Part shown: piece after piece, positions 7,113 to 14,420 of the stretch | Layout of the letters: every line of letters begins with the position of its first letter | How positions within the stretch are numbered: the stretch's first letter is position 1 | From: an uncultured Holophagaceae bacterium | GTDB lineage: Bacteria; Acidobacteriota; Holophagae; Holophagales; Holophagaceae | Length of the DNA stretch: 23,709 bases | Assembly (NCBI GenBank): GCA_903927605.1 | Contig: CAIYNT010000049.1 | Span: 1 to 23,709 of the forward strand | Direction: 5' to 3' | Translations under genes and position numbers: made by a program | Notes under the pieces: generated by a model | Database searches by the model: none | What the model was told of the DNA's origin: nothing | Seen by the model: the letters and a program-made list of their open reading frames with translations, nothing else

Positions 7113-7747
7113 CCCAGGCTCCGCTGCTTGAATCCAGTTCCCCTGCTTTGCGGGAGCTGCGCTTCGCAGTGCTGGATCTGGAGACCACCGGCGGCAGCCC
7201 CAAGGCCCGCTGGGGCAAGGATGGCCGCTTCCTGCAGCCTTCGGAAATCACCGAAGTCGGCCTGGTGCAGTTGTCGGGCCCCGTGGTGGAGGAGCGCTGG
7301 TCGAGCCTGGCGTCCATCCAGGGCTTTCTGCCGGAGGAGATCCAGCGCCTGACGGGCATCAGCCTGCCCATGCTGGCGGGCGCACCGCCCTGGGAGCAGG
7401 TGGCCCTGAAGATGGCACCCAAGCTCGAAGGCCGCGTCTGGGTGGCCCACCACGCCCCCTACGACGGCAGTTTTCTCAAATCCTGGTTGCCCGAAGGCGT
7501 GTGGCGCCGCCACCGGCTCATCTGCACCCGCCTGCTGGCCAAGAAGCTCATCCCCGAGCTACCTAGGCGCAGCCTGGCCGAGCTGTGCGACTTCCTCGGC
7601 ATCACCAACACCCGCGCCCATCGCGCCCTCCAGGATGCGGAGGCCACCGCTGAAGCCCTGCAGCACCTCCTCCAGCGCGCGGAGGATCAGGGCCTGGACG
7701 GGGAAGCCTTCCTCGCCGCCGGTGAAGTGCCGTGGAGCAAGGTGTAA
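7109..7747 (+). CDS. DnaQ-like 3'-5' exonuclease (DEDDh)
   Basis: A 212-aa single-domain exonuclease of the DNA polymerase III epsilon superfamily. The metal ligands are visible: Exo I D23 and E25 (VLDLETTG), Exo II D119 (AHHAPYDGSFL) and Exo III H171/D176 (HRALQDAEAT), which makes it DEDDh type. Such proteins proofread, trim or repair DNA or RNA from 3' ends. It lacks a recognisable polymerase-binding tail and other domains, so it need not be the replicative epsilon subunit. Between the Exo I strand and EITEVGLV there is a short basic insertion (SPKARWGKDGRF). It overlaps the upstream zinc-ribbon gene by ATGA, so the two are probably one unit. The substrate is unknown. Confidence 0.85.
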   Translation: MTQAPLLESSSPALRELRFAVLDLETTGGSPKARWGKDGRFLQPSEITEVGLVQLSGPVVEERWSSLASIQGFLPEEIQRLTGISLPMLAGAPPWEQVALKMAPKLEGRVWVAHHAPYDGSFLKSWLPEGVWRRHRLICTRLLAKKLIPELPRRSLAELCDFLGITNTRAHRALQDAEATAEALQHLLQRAEDQGLDGEAFLAAGEVPWSKV

Positions 7748-7771
7748 TAGGGTGTGGGCCTGGAACTGAAG

Positions 7772-7802
7772 GCTGATAGCCGACACCTGATAGCCGACAG
7801 CC
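7772..7802 (+). repeat. Heptamer repeat array A
   Basis: Four consecutive 7-base units, GCTGATA, GCCGACA, CCTGATA and GCCGACA, plus a final GCC, lie in the 76-bp spacer before the next gene. They share a consensus near GCYGAYA with arrays before flhA and flhF. Part of the array (CTGATA, 7787-7792) also falls where a -35 hexamer would sit. Confidence 0.75.
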
Positions 7803-7816
7803 TCATGGCGTAAGCT
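7787..7816 (+). promoter_or_regulatory. Candidate promoter for the 7824 gene
   Basis: CTGATA (7787-7792, four of six matches to TTGACA) and TAAGCT (7811-7816) are separated by 18 bp. Transcription would start at about 7823-7824, which is the ATG itself, giving a nearly leaderless mRNA. That fits the lack of a good ribosome-binding site. The -35 half lies inside heptamer array A. Confidence 0.3.
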
Positions 7817-7823
7817 GGTCCCC

Positions 7824-8393
7824 ATGGATCTCGCCCATTTCTTCGATCTCGTCCGCACCCAGGGCTGGCAGGGCTGGTCCCTGTGGGCGGTGCTGCTGGC
7901 CCAGGCACTGCTCTGGGTGGGGCTGGTGCGCCTGCACCTAGCCCTCCAGCGGGAAGAAGCCCCCTGGGAGGAGTGCATCGGCAAGATCCGGTCGGCCTTC
8001 CTGCGCAAGGTCAACGGGGAAGAGGAGGTCCAGGAGCTGAAAGTCCATCGCTATGCGCCCCTGGTGGACCAGCTGGTGGCCCTGCACTTCACCGAGGAGA
8101 AAGCCGACCGCTTCGACCGCTGGCTGCTGCTGCGCTGGAAGGTCAAGGAGGGCCTGCGTCCCTACTGGTTCCGCTGGGGCTATCTGATCATCGCCTTCGG
8201 GGCCGTGACGTGGTATCTGCAGGGCCTGCGATTGGACATGGGCACGGACATCCTCAAGCGCACTCCCGTAGACCCGCGCCTGCTCTGGGTCTGGCTTGGC
8301 TACGCCATGATCCTGGCCTGGAAGATCGTCCGCATCCACGGCAACCTCGAGCGCGTCCAGCGCAGCCTGCTGCTGCCGAGGCGGGACGAGTGA
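7824..8393 (+). CDS. Hypothetical three-helix membrane protein
   Basis: I do not recognise this 189-aa protein. It has three hydrophobic segments: about residues 17-38 (WSLWAVLLAQALLWVGLV), 118-136 (WGYLIIAFGAVTWYLQGL) and 152-170 (LLWVWLGYAMILAWKIV). Between the first two lies a charged loop of about 75 residues with many Glu, Lys and Arg, which may be cytoplasmic. The C-terminus is basic (LERVQRSLLLPRRDE). The stop TGA overlaps the GTG start of the YraN-family gene (GTGA), so the two are probably co-translated. No catalytic motif is seen. It precedes the flagellar block, but nothing in its sequence links it to flagella. Confidence 0.75.
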   Translation: MDLAHFFDLVRTQGWQGWSLWAVLLAQALLWVGLVRLHLALQREEAPWEECIGKIRSAFLRKVNGEEEVQELKVHRYAPLVDQLVALHFTEEKADRFDRWLLLRWKVKEGLRPYWFRWGYLIIAFGAVTWYLQGLRLDMGTDILKRTPVDPRLLWVWLGYAMILAWKIVRIHGNLERVQRSLLLPRRDE

Positions 8394-8770
8394 CTCGGTC
8401 CAGGCGCGGTGAGGCGGCCCGCCGCCTGGGTCTCCGCGCCGAGCGCTTGACGCTCTGGCTGCTCTGGGCCCGGGGCTGGGACCTGGTGGCTTGGCGTCAG
8501 AAACTGGGCCGCTGGGAGCTGGACCTGCTCCTCAGCCGGGGCCCGGAGCTGCGCTTGCTGGAAGTGAAGGCCCGCCGGTCCGGGGCCTGGGTGGGCGCCG
8601 ATACGGCCTTGGAGCCTGAGCAGCGCCTCCGGCTCCAGCGGGCGCTGCGCACCTGGCTGGACCGGGTTCCCTGGCCCGGTGACGTCACGTTCCAGCGGGT
8701 GAGCTGGGCCGGCTGGCGGTGCCAGTTTCATCCGCCGGAGCGCTGGGACGGACTGAAAATCAGGCCGTAG
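8390..8770 (+). CDS. YraN/UPF0102 family nuclease-like protein
   Basis: A 126-aa protein of the UPF0102 (YraN) family, which has a Holliday-junction-resolvase-like endonuclease fold. It has the N-terminal GEAARRLGLRAERL block, the acidic motif RWELDLLL (the family's GEIDLI, with E and D kept) and LEVKARRSG (the family's VFVEVKxR). These correspond to the PD-(D/E)xK active site. The usual Gly before the Glu is Trp here. The start GTG at 8390 overlaps the preceding stop. The true cellular role of the family is not established. YraN genes often lie near genes for RNase HII or translation factors; here the next gene is flhA. Confidence 0.85.
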   Translation: MTRSRRGEAARRLGLRAERLTLWLLWARGWDLVAWRQKLGRWELDLLLSRGPELRLLEVKARRSGAWVGADTALEPEQRLRLQRALRTWLDRVPWPGDVTFQRVSWAGWRCQFHPPERWDGLKIRP

Positions 8771-8827
8771 GTTATGGGCTATTGGCTACAGGGGGTCGCA
8801 GGCCCCTTCCCACAGCCCACAGCCTAC
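8767..8827. repeat. Heptamer repeat array B forming an imperfect inverted pair
   Basis: Left part 8767-8790 reads as 7-base units GGTTATG, GGCTATT, GGCTACA. Right part 8814-8827 reads AGCCCAC, AGCCTAC. Read on the opposite strand, the left units fit the same GCYNAYA-type consensus as the right ones. Bases 8767-8780 can pair with 8814-8827: 12 Watson-Crick pairs, one G-T and one mismatch. The left arm contains the TAG stop of the YraN-family gene, and the right arm ends two bases before the sigma-54-like promoter of flhA. Confidence 0.65.
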
Positions 8828-8828
8828 C

Positions 8829-8844
8829 TGGCACGGCCCTCGCC
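8829..8844 (+). promoter_or_regulatory. Sigma-54-type -24/-12 promoter before flhA
   Basis: TGGCACG (8829-8835), four bases, then TCGCC (8840-8844). The GG (8830-8831) and GC (8842-8843) doublets are exactly 10 nt apart, as sigma-54 requires, and the -24 block is a full consensus match. Predicted transcription start is about 8855, which gives a short leader of 11 nt containing GGGTG before the flhA ATG at 8866. Sigma-54 commonly drives flagellar structural genes, which fits. No enhancer-binding protein gene is in the window. Confidence 0.6.
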
Positions 8845-8865
8845 CCTCACCCGGTGGGTGTCGGT

Positions 8866-10965
8866 ATGTTGACCTTCCTGGACCGTCTGCTTCCTTACAT
8901 GGGCCGCCTCGCCAAGCGGTCGGATCTCGCTGCGCCCGTGTTCGTGATGATCACCCTGGTGGTGATGATCCTGCCCATGCCCGCCTTCATGGTGGACCTG
9001 CTCATCGTCCTGAACATCACCCTGAGCCTGGTGATCCTGATGGTGGGCATGTATGTGCGCCGGCCCAAGGAGTTCAGCTCGTACCCATCGGTTCTTCTGA
9101 TAGTGACGCTTTTCCGTCTGGCCATCAACGTGGCCACCACCCGCCGGATTCTGCTCTTCGCCGGGGACCAGGGCTCCGATGCCGCCGGCCACATGGTGAA
9201 GGCCTTCGGCCAGTTCGTGGTGGGCGGCAGCTATGTCATCGGGCTGGTGGTCTTCCTGGTCCTGCTGGCCATCCAGTTCCTGGTCATCAACCATGGCGCG
9301 GGCCGGATCGCCGAGGTGACCGCCCGTTTCACCCTGGACGCCATGCCCGGCAAGCAGATGGCCGTCGATGCCGACCTGAACGCGGGCTACATCGACGAGC
9401 AGGAGGCCCGGAAACGCCGCAAGGACCTCCAGGAGGAGGCCGGCTTCTACGGGGCCATGGACGGTGCCGTGAAGTTCACCCAGCGGGATGCCGTGGCCTC
9501 CCTGATCATCCTGGCCGTCAACATCGTGGCGGGCATCATCCTGGGCGTGGTGCGCTACAACATGCCGGTCCTACAGGCACTGGAAACCTACACCCTGCTG
9601 ACCGTGGGCGACGGCCTGGTGACGGTGATCCCCAGCCTGCTCATCAGCGTGGGCGGGGCCATCCTCACCACCCGCAGCGGCAGCGATGCCTCGGGGCTGG
9701 GCAGCGAAGTGATGGGCCAGCTGGGAGCGGACCCCCGCCCCCTCACCATCGCCGCCGCCACCCTCTTCCTCTTCGGCGCCGTGCCCGGCCTGCCGCTCTT
9801 CCCCTTCTGGGTGATGGCGGCCATCTTCGGCGTCATGGCCTACGCGGCCTGGAAACTGCCCAAGACGACCCCGGCGGCTGCGGCGGACCTGGCCGCTGCG
9901 GAGAAGGCCAAGACTGCCGCCGCGGAGACCTCAGACAAGGTGGAGGGCCTACTCAAGGTCGATCCCCTGGGGCTGGAAGTGGGCTACAGCCTCATCCCCC
10001 TGCTGGACGTGAACCAGGGCGGCACAGTGCTGGAGCGGATCAAGGCCGTCCGGCGCCAGATGGCCCAGGAACTGGGCATTGTAGTGCCTCCCGTGCGCAT
10101 CCGCGACAACCTGCAACTCCCACCGCATACCTACCGCATCCTGCTCAGGGGCGAGGAGATCGCCCGCGCCGAGATCCAGCCTGCCCAGTTCCTGGCCATG
10201 AATCCGGGCACTGCCACAGAGGACCTCTCCGGCACTCCCACCACCGAGCCGGCCTTCGGGCTGCCCGCCTTCTGGATCCCCGATGCCCAGCGGGACCGGG
10301 CCCAGATGCTGGGTTATACGGTGGTGGAACCGGCGACCGTGCTGACCACCCACCTCTCCGAACTCATCAAACAGCACGCGCCCGATCTGCTGGGCCGACC
10401 CGAGGTCCAGCACCTGCTGGACACGCTCAAGGAGGCCACTCCCAAGCTGGTGGATGACCTCATCCCCAACGTCATCAGCGTGACCACCCTCCAGAAAGTG
10501 CTGCACAACCTCCTGCGGGAACGGGTGCCCGTGCGGGATCTCGGCCGGATCCTCGAGGCCACGGCCGATGCCGCGGGTATGTCCAAGGACATCGGCTTCA
10601 TCACCGAATACGTCCGCCAGGCCATGGGTCGCGTGCTCACCAGCCCGCACCTGTCCGCCAACGGCGAGCTGGGCGTGCTGGTGCTGGACCCATCCCTGGA
10701 GCAGACCCTCCAGGGCGGCATCGAGCAGACGGACCGGGGCACCTTCCTGGCCCTGGAACCCGGCCGCACCCAGGAGCTGCTCAACCGCATCGCCAACGGC
10801 ATCGCCAAGGTGCTGCCGGGTGCCCAGCCGGTGCTCCTCACCAACCCCCTAGTGCGGCCCCATCTCCGGCGCCTGCTCGAACGTGCCCTTCCCCACTTGG
10901 TGGTGCTGAGCCATAGCGAGGTCCCCATGGATGTCCGCGTCGTGAACCTGGGAACGGTGGCCTGA
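8866..10965 (+). CDS. flhA: Flagellar export gate protein FlhA
   Basis: FlhA forms the nonameric inner-membrane export gate of the flagellar type III secretion system; its cytoplasmic domain docks chaperone-substrate complexes. From ATG 8866 it is 699 aa, the family norm. The N-terminal half has a cluster of membrane helices (for example VFVMITLVVMILPMPAFMVDLLIVLNITLSL, residues about 25-55) and the FHIPEP signature RRPKEFSSYPSVLL then VTLFRLAINVATTR. The linker at about 340-360 is Ala/Lys-rich. The C-terminal cytoplasmic domain includes the conserved DPLGLEVGY start. An open frame continues upstream to 8719 but runs over the YraN gene and repeat array, so it is not used. flhB is not adjacent. 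A sigma-54-like promoter lies immediately upstream. Confidence 0.96.
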   Translation: MLTFLDRLLPYMGRLAKRSDLAAPVFVMITLVVMILPMPAFMVDLLIVLNITLSLVILMVGMYVRRPKEFSSYPSVLLIVTLFRLAINVATTRRILLFAGDQGSDAAGHMVKAFGQFVVGGSYVIGLVVFLVLLAIQFLVINHGAGRIAEVTARFTLDAMPGKQMAVDADLNAGYIDEQEARKRRKDLQEEAGFYGAMDGAVKFTQRDAVASLIILAVNIVAGIILGVVRYNMPVLQALETYTLLTVGDGLVTVIPSLLISVGGAILTTRSGSDASGLGSEVMGQLGADPRPLTIAAATLFLFGAVPGLPLFPFWVMAAIFGVMAYAAWKLPKTTPAAAADLAAAEKAKTAAAETSDKVEGLLKVDPLGLEVGYSLIPLLDVNQGGTVLERIKAVRRQMAQELGIVVPPVRIRDNLQLPPHTYRILLRGEEIARAEIQPAQFLAMNPGTATEDLSGTPTTEPAFGLPAFWIPDAQRDRAQMLGYTVVEPATVLTTHLSELIKQHAPDLLGRPEVQHLLDTLKEATPKLVDDLIPNVISVTTLQKVLHNLLRERVPVRDLGRILEATADAAGMSKDIGFITEYVRQAMGRVLTSPHLSANGELGVLVLDPSLEQTLQGGIEQTDRGTFLALEPGRTQELLNRIANGIAKVLPGAQPVLLTNPLVRPHLRRLLERALPHLVVLSHSEVPMDVRVVNLGTVA

Positions 10966-10973
10966 TGGGAGCG

Positions 10974-11057
10974 ATCAGCCGTCAGCTGTCAGCTGTGAGC
11001 TCCACGAGCTGCCGATCTCATTCCTGGCTGAAAGCCGAGAGCCGAAAGCTGAGAGCC
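10974..11057. repeat. Heptamer repeat array C, inverted pair before flhF
   Basis: The right part, 11027-11057, has four perfect units of pattern GCYGARA (GCTGAAA, GCCGAGA, GCCGAAA, GCTGAGA) plus GCC. The left part, 10974-11001, contains the same kind of unit on the opposite strand (GCTCACA, GCTGACA, GCTGACG, GCTGAT). The halves face each other across about 25 bp and could form a long imperfect stem. The array fills almost the whole flhA-flhF spacer and ends 5 bp before the flhF ATG. Confidence 0.75.
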
Positions 11058-11062
11058 GCCCT

Positions 11063-12346
11063 ATGCGCGTGAAGACCTTTGAAGCCGGCTCCATGCAGGA
11101 TGCCCTCGACGTCGTGAAGAAAGAGATGGGCGAAGAGGCCTTCATCCTGTCCACCCGCACCCGGCGACGTGCTGCCGCACAGGGGATGGGCGAGGAATCC
11201 ATCATCGAAGTGACGGCCGCCGTCGACGAGGCCCAGGTGGGAATTCTGCCGGTGGCCGTCGGAGCCCCTTCACTCACCTACGGTCTACGAGCGGCCCTGG
11301 AATCGCCAGCGGCCCGACGCAGTTCCCGCGAACCGGCACCACCTGCACCACCCCCGGCGCCGACCATGGACCTCCAGCCCCTCCGCCGGGAACTACTGGA
11401 GATCAAGGGCGCCGTGGCGGCCTTAAAAGATAATGACTTGCGCAACGCCTCGATCCTGAGGGAACTGGATCAGATGAAGGCACTGCTCAGCCGCATCCAG
11501 CGCCAGGGCATGCCGCCCGCACAGCTCCACCTGCCGCCCAGCCTGCTGGAGCTCTACGGCGACCTCGTCGCCAATGATGTGGAACCCCTCATCGCGCTGC
11601 GCCTCTGCGAGTACGCCCAGCGCGCCTTGACGGACCAGGACGGCGACGCCTCCGTGGGAACAGTGGATCCCGAACGGGCCAGGCTCTTCCTGCGTCGAGT
11701 CATCGCCGACTTCATCCCCGTGGCGCCGCCCATCCAGCTGGATCCCGGCAAGATGCGGGTAGCCGCCTTGGTGGGCCCCACCGGCGTGGGCAAGACCACC
11801 ACCGTGGCCAAACTGGCGGCCTACGCCCAGCTGCACCTGAAGCAGAAGGTGGCGCTGCTCACCCTGGACACCTACCGCATGGCCGCCGTGGACCAGCTCC
11901 AGCAGTACGCCCAGATTCTCCAGGTGCCCCTGCACGTGGCCCTCACGGTGGAGGACCTTCGGAGCGCCCTTCGCTTCTACCAGGACCGCGCCCTGGTCCT
12001 CATCGACACACCGGGCCACAGCCCCAAGGACACCGATACCCTCAATCAGCTGCGGGGTCTGCTGGATGAACTGCCGGAGGTGGAGACCCACCTGGTGCTG
12101 TCCGCCACGACCAAGCCCCGCGACCTCACCGAAATCGCGGCGCGCTATGAGCCGCTGCACCCCACCCGGCTGCTCTTCACCAAGCTCGACGAGACCTCGA
12201 CCTATGGCCCCATCCTCAGCACCCTGGCGCGAGTCAAGCGGCCCCTCAGCTACCTGGGCACGGGCCAGGAGGTCCCTGATGCTTTGGAACTGGCCACCAG
12301 CCGCCGGGTGGCCGACCTCATCCTCCCCATCCCCACGAGTGCCTAA
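11063..12346 (+). CDS. flhF: Flagellar SRP-type GTPase FlhF
   Basis: FlhF is an SRP-family GTPase that sets the place and number of flagella with FlhG. The 427-aa protein has the basic N-terminal B domain (MRVKTFEAGSMQDALDVVKKEMGEEAFILSTR is the diagnostic opening, residues 1-32, broken here as MRVKTFEAGSMQDAL then VKKEMGEEAFILSTR). A Pro/Ala-rich linker (about 90-115) follows, then the NG domain. The P-loop GPTGVGKT is at 238-245. Other G elements are LDTYRMAAVDQL, the G3 region LIDTPGHSPKD (usually DTAGRS) and G4 FTKLDET. The last codons and stop lie inside the left arm of a 19-bp inverted repeat. There is no clear ribosome site; the spacer upstream is repeat array C. Confidence 0.95.
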   Translation: MRVKTFEAGSMQDALDVVKKEMGEEAFILSTRTRRRAAAQGMGEESIIEVTAAVDEAQVGILPVAVGAPSLTYGLRAALESPAARRSSREPAPPAPPPAPTMDLQPLRRELLEIKGAVAALKDNDLRNASILRELDQMKALLSRIQRQGMPPAQLHLPPSLLELYGDLVANDVEPLIALRLCEYAQRALTDQDGDASVGTVDPERARLFLRRVIADFIPVAPPIQLDPGKMRVAALVGPTGVGKTTTVAKLAAYAQLHLKQKVALLTLDTYRMAAVDQLQQYAQILQVPLHVALTVEDLRSALRFYQDRALVLIDTPGHSPKDTDTLNQLRGLLDELPEVETHLVLSATTKPRDLTEIAARYEPLHPTRLLFTKLDETSTYGPILSTLARVKRPLSYLGTGQEVPDALELATSRRVADLILPIPTSA

Positions 12347-12606
12347 CCAAACCCCGACGAGGTCGCGATGAAACCAGGCTGGATGCACCGCAAGGAAGGG
12401 CCCGCAGGGCGATGCGGGACATCGTTCAAGGGCCGTGACGCCGCGGAGCGCCAGCCTGGCTTCATCCCTCCGGGCGAAGGCCGGCGGGCGTCGCGATGCC
12501 GCGTCACGCTCGTCGCGCGTAGTACCCGCTACGCTTCGACTCGCGTTCCTCGCCTCGCTCGCCCGGCGACCCTCGCGCGACCCCATGGGGGTTTGGTTAG
12601 GCACTC
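12337..12606. mobile_element. MITE-like element with 19-bp terminal inverted repeats
   Basis: A perfect 19-bp inverted repeat bounds this 270-bp segment: GAGTGCCTAACCAAACCCC at 12337-12355 and its exact complement at 12588-12606. Just inside, GGTCGCG (12361-12367) pairs with CGCGACC (12576-12582). Nested arms at 12367-12382 and 12451-12466 match at 15 of 16 positions. Another small hairpin is GCGTAG/CTACGC (12517-12534). The segment is GC-rich, holds no convincing gene and splits flhF from flhG. The left arm encodes the end of flhF; the flhG ribosome site begins 2 nt after the right arm. No target-site duplication is seen. It could be a non-autonomous mobile element, a large dispersed palindromic repeat, or a structured intercistronic RNA. 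Confidence 0.6.
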
Positions 12607-12618
12607 TCAGGAGGCCCA

Positions 12619-13488
12619 ATGAGCCGTGACCAGGCCTCCAGACTCCGCACCATGGCCCAGGGGCAACCTACTGAGTCGCCCCTTTTTGCCGCCCGCGTGG
12701 TGGCCATCACCTCAGGCAAGGGGGGGGTCGGCAAGACGAATGTCGTCGCGGGACTGGCCCTAGCACTCGCCCAGCAGGGTCAACGCGTGGTGGTCATGGA
12801 CGCGGATTTCGGTCTGGCGAACCTGGACATCCTGCTGGGCCTGTCGCCGAAGTACACCTTGGAGCATGTGCTCCGGGGCGAGAAGGTGATCGAGGAAATC
12901 CTGCTGGAAGGCCCCATGGGCATCCGCATCATCCCCGCCAGCAGCGGCATCCAGGAACTGACCCGGCTCGATACCATGAGCGAGCTGCGGCTCGTCCAGG
13001 GGCTCCAGCGGGTGGCAGAGACTGCGGACTGGCTGCTGATCGACACCGCCGCAGGCATCCATGACTCGGTCCTAAAGCTCCTGATGGCGGCCCAGGAGGT
13101 CATCCTCGTCGCCACTCCCGAACCCACGAGCCTGGTGGATGCCTACGCCATGGTGAAGGTCCTGCATCTCCGCGAGGCAGGCAAACCCTTGTGGCTGCTG
13201 GTGAACAATGGACAGAGTGCCGACGAGGCCCAGGAGACGGTCGACCAGCTGCAGGCCGTGACTGAGCGATTTCTCGGTAAACAACTCAGGGTGTTGGGCA
13301 TGATCCCCAACGACCCCCACATTCTCCAGGCTGTGCGCCAGCAACGGGGCGTGGTGGAACTCTTCCCCCATAGTCCGGCCACCCAGGCCTTCCAGGCCCT
13401 CGCCCGCCAATTGTTGGGGCAGGTATCCTTGCAGCCCGACGGCTTTGCGTCATTCTGGAGGCAGCTCGCCTCCGACGAACCCCAGTAG
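12619..13488 (+). CDS. flhG: Flagellar number regulator FlhG (FleN/YlxH), MinD-like ATPase
   Basis: A 289-aa MinD/ParA-type ATPase that limits flagellar number and acts with FlhF. The deviant Walker A motif SGKGGVGKT (32-40) follows VVAIT. MinD-like DADFGLANLDILLG and LLIDTAAGIHDSV contain the Walker A' and Walker B aspartates. The N-terminus carries DQASRLR (residues 4-10), the DQAxxLR motif known to stimulate FlhF GTPase, which supports the pairing with the adjacent FlhF. AGGAGG at 12608-12613 with 5-nt spacing supports ATG 12619. In pseudomonads and vibrios the homologue FleN/FlhG also restrains the sigma-54 activator FleQ/FlrA, which would fit the sigma-54-like promoters here. A C-terminal membrane-targeting helix is not obvious. 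Confidence 0.93.
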   Translation: MSRDQASRLRTMAQGQPTESPLFAARVVAITSGKGGVGKTNVVAGLALALAQQGQRVVVMDADFGLANLDILLGLSPKYTLEHVLRGEKVIEEILLEGPMGIRIIPASSGIQELTRLDTMSELRLVQGLQRVAETADWLLIDTAAGIHDSVLKLLMAAQEVILVATPEPTSLVDAYAMVKVLHLREAGKPLWLLVNNGQSADEAQETVDQLQAVTERFLGKQLRVLGMIPNDPHILQAVRQQRGVVELFPHSPATQAFQALARQLLGQVSLQPDGFASFWRQLASDEPQ

Positions 13489-13496
13489 GATCATGC

Positions 13497-14417
13497 ATGC
13501 CCCCGACTCCGGACCAGCCCGCCGATCCTGGCCTGCCCCTCAGTGGCGAGGTCCTCCGGGCCGTGGAATCGGCGCCTGCTGCTCTTCGTCCCTGGGCGGC
13601 CCTGGCGGCTGCAAAGGCCTACGGGAAATCCTTGCCCGCACCGGTTTTCACCGCTCCATCTGCTCCGGCCCCAGAGGCCGAATCCACCGAACCGCCGGAA
13701 CCCTTCGACCGCGAGAACCGAGAGCAGATCATCAAGGACTATGTGCCGCTGGTGAAGTTCGTCGCCCACCGCATCGCCTCCCGTCTGCCTTCGCATGTGG
13801 AGCTGGATGACCTCATCAACAGCGGCATCCTCGGCCTCATGGATGCCATCGAGAAGTTCGAGCCGGCTCGCAACATCAAGTTCAAGACCTACGCCGAGCT
13901 GAGGGTCAAGGGCGCCATCCTCGATGGTCTGAGGGATCTGGACTGGGTGCCCCGCAGCCTGCGCCGGAAAAAGAAGGACATCGAAGGCGCCTACCACGCG
14001 CTTGAACAGCAGATGGGCCGCGCCGCGACAGACGAAGAGGTGGCCCTCCACCTGGGCATGCCCCTGGAGGAATTGCACAAGAACCTCGACGACCTGAAGG
14101 GCGTCACCCTGGGCACCTTCGTGGAGGTGGGTGAGGACGGCGAGGGCGAAAGCCTCATCAGCTTCGTCCCAGACCCGGATGCGGAGGACCCCAGCCAGAC
14201 CTTCCAGGCCTCGGAGATCAAGGAGATCCTCCGGGATGCCATGGAGGTGCTGCCCAAGAAGGAGAAGTTCGTGGTCCAGCTCTATTATTTCGATGAGCTG
14301 ACCATGAAGGAGACCGGGACCCTCCTGAACATCACTGAGTCCCGGGTATCCCAATTGCATACCAAGGCCATGTTGCGACTCCGGGGCAAGCTCCTGGAGA
14401 AGCACATCGAAGGGTAA
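13497..14417 (+). CDS. fliA: Flagellar sigma factor FliA (sigma-28)
   Basis: A 306-aa sigma-70-family factor. Region 2 (about 70-160) reads NREQIIKDYVPLVKFVAHRI, VELDDLINSGILGLMDAIEKF, then FKTYAELRVKGAILDGLRDLDWVPRSLRRK (shown in pieces), the FliA signature. Region 3 spans about 160-230. Region 4 (about 240-300) ends with the helix-turn-helix MKETGTLLNI then TESRVSQLHTKAMLRLR. It should direct late flagellar and chemotaxis genes and be held by FlgM, which is not in the window. The first 68 residues are Pro/Ala-rich and are not part of known FliA, which is normally about 240-260 aa. TAGGA at 13486-13490 supports ATG 13497; a start further inside is possible. It lies 8 nt after flhG and 3 nt before fliM. 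Confidence 0.93.
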   Translation: MPPTPDQPADPGLPLSGEVLRAVESAPAALRPWAALAAAKAYGKSLPAPVFTAPSAPAPEAESTEPPEPFDRENREQIIKDYVPLVKFVAHRIASRLPSHVELDDLINSGILGLMDAIEKFEPARNIKFKTYAELRVKGAILDGLRDLDWVPRSLRRKKKDIEGAYHALEQQMGRAATDEEVALHLGMPLEELHKNLDDLKGVTLGTFVEVGEDGEGESLISFVPDPDAEDPSQTFQASEIKEILRDAMEVLPKKEKFVVQLYYFDELTMKETGTLLNITESRVSQLHTKAMLRLRGKLLEKHIEG

Positions 14418-14420
14418 TCC

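Noticed and set aside
8719..8865. Longer flhA start at 8719
   Set aside because: The extension overlaps the YraN-family gene, heptamer array B and the sigma-54-like promoter and is not like FlhA.
7772..11057. Heptamer arrays as CRISPR or as protein-coding repeats
   Set aside because: Units are 7 bp without spacers and no cas genes are present; they fall between genes, not within frames.
11423..12619. 398-codon minus-strand open frame opposite flhF
   Set aside because: Shadow frame; FlhF on the plus strand is unambiguous and the frame runs through the inverted-repeat element.
12368..12622. 84-aa frame inside the flhF-flhG element
   Set aside because: It reads through nested palindromes, has no ribosome site, and overlaps the flhG start; its sequence is explained by the repeat structure.
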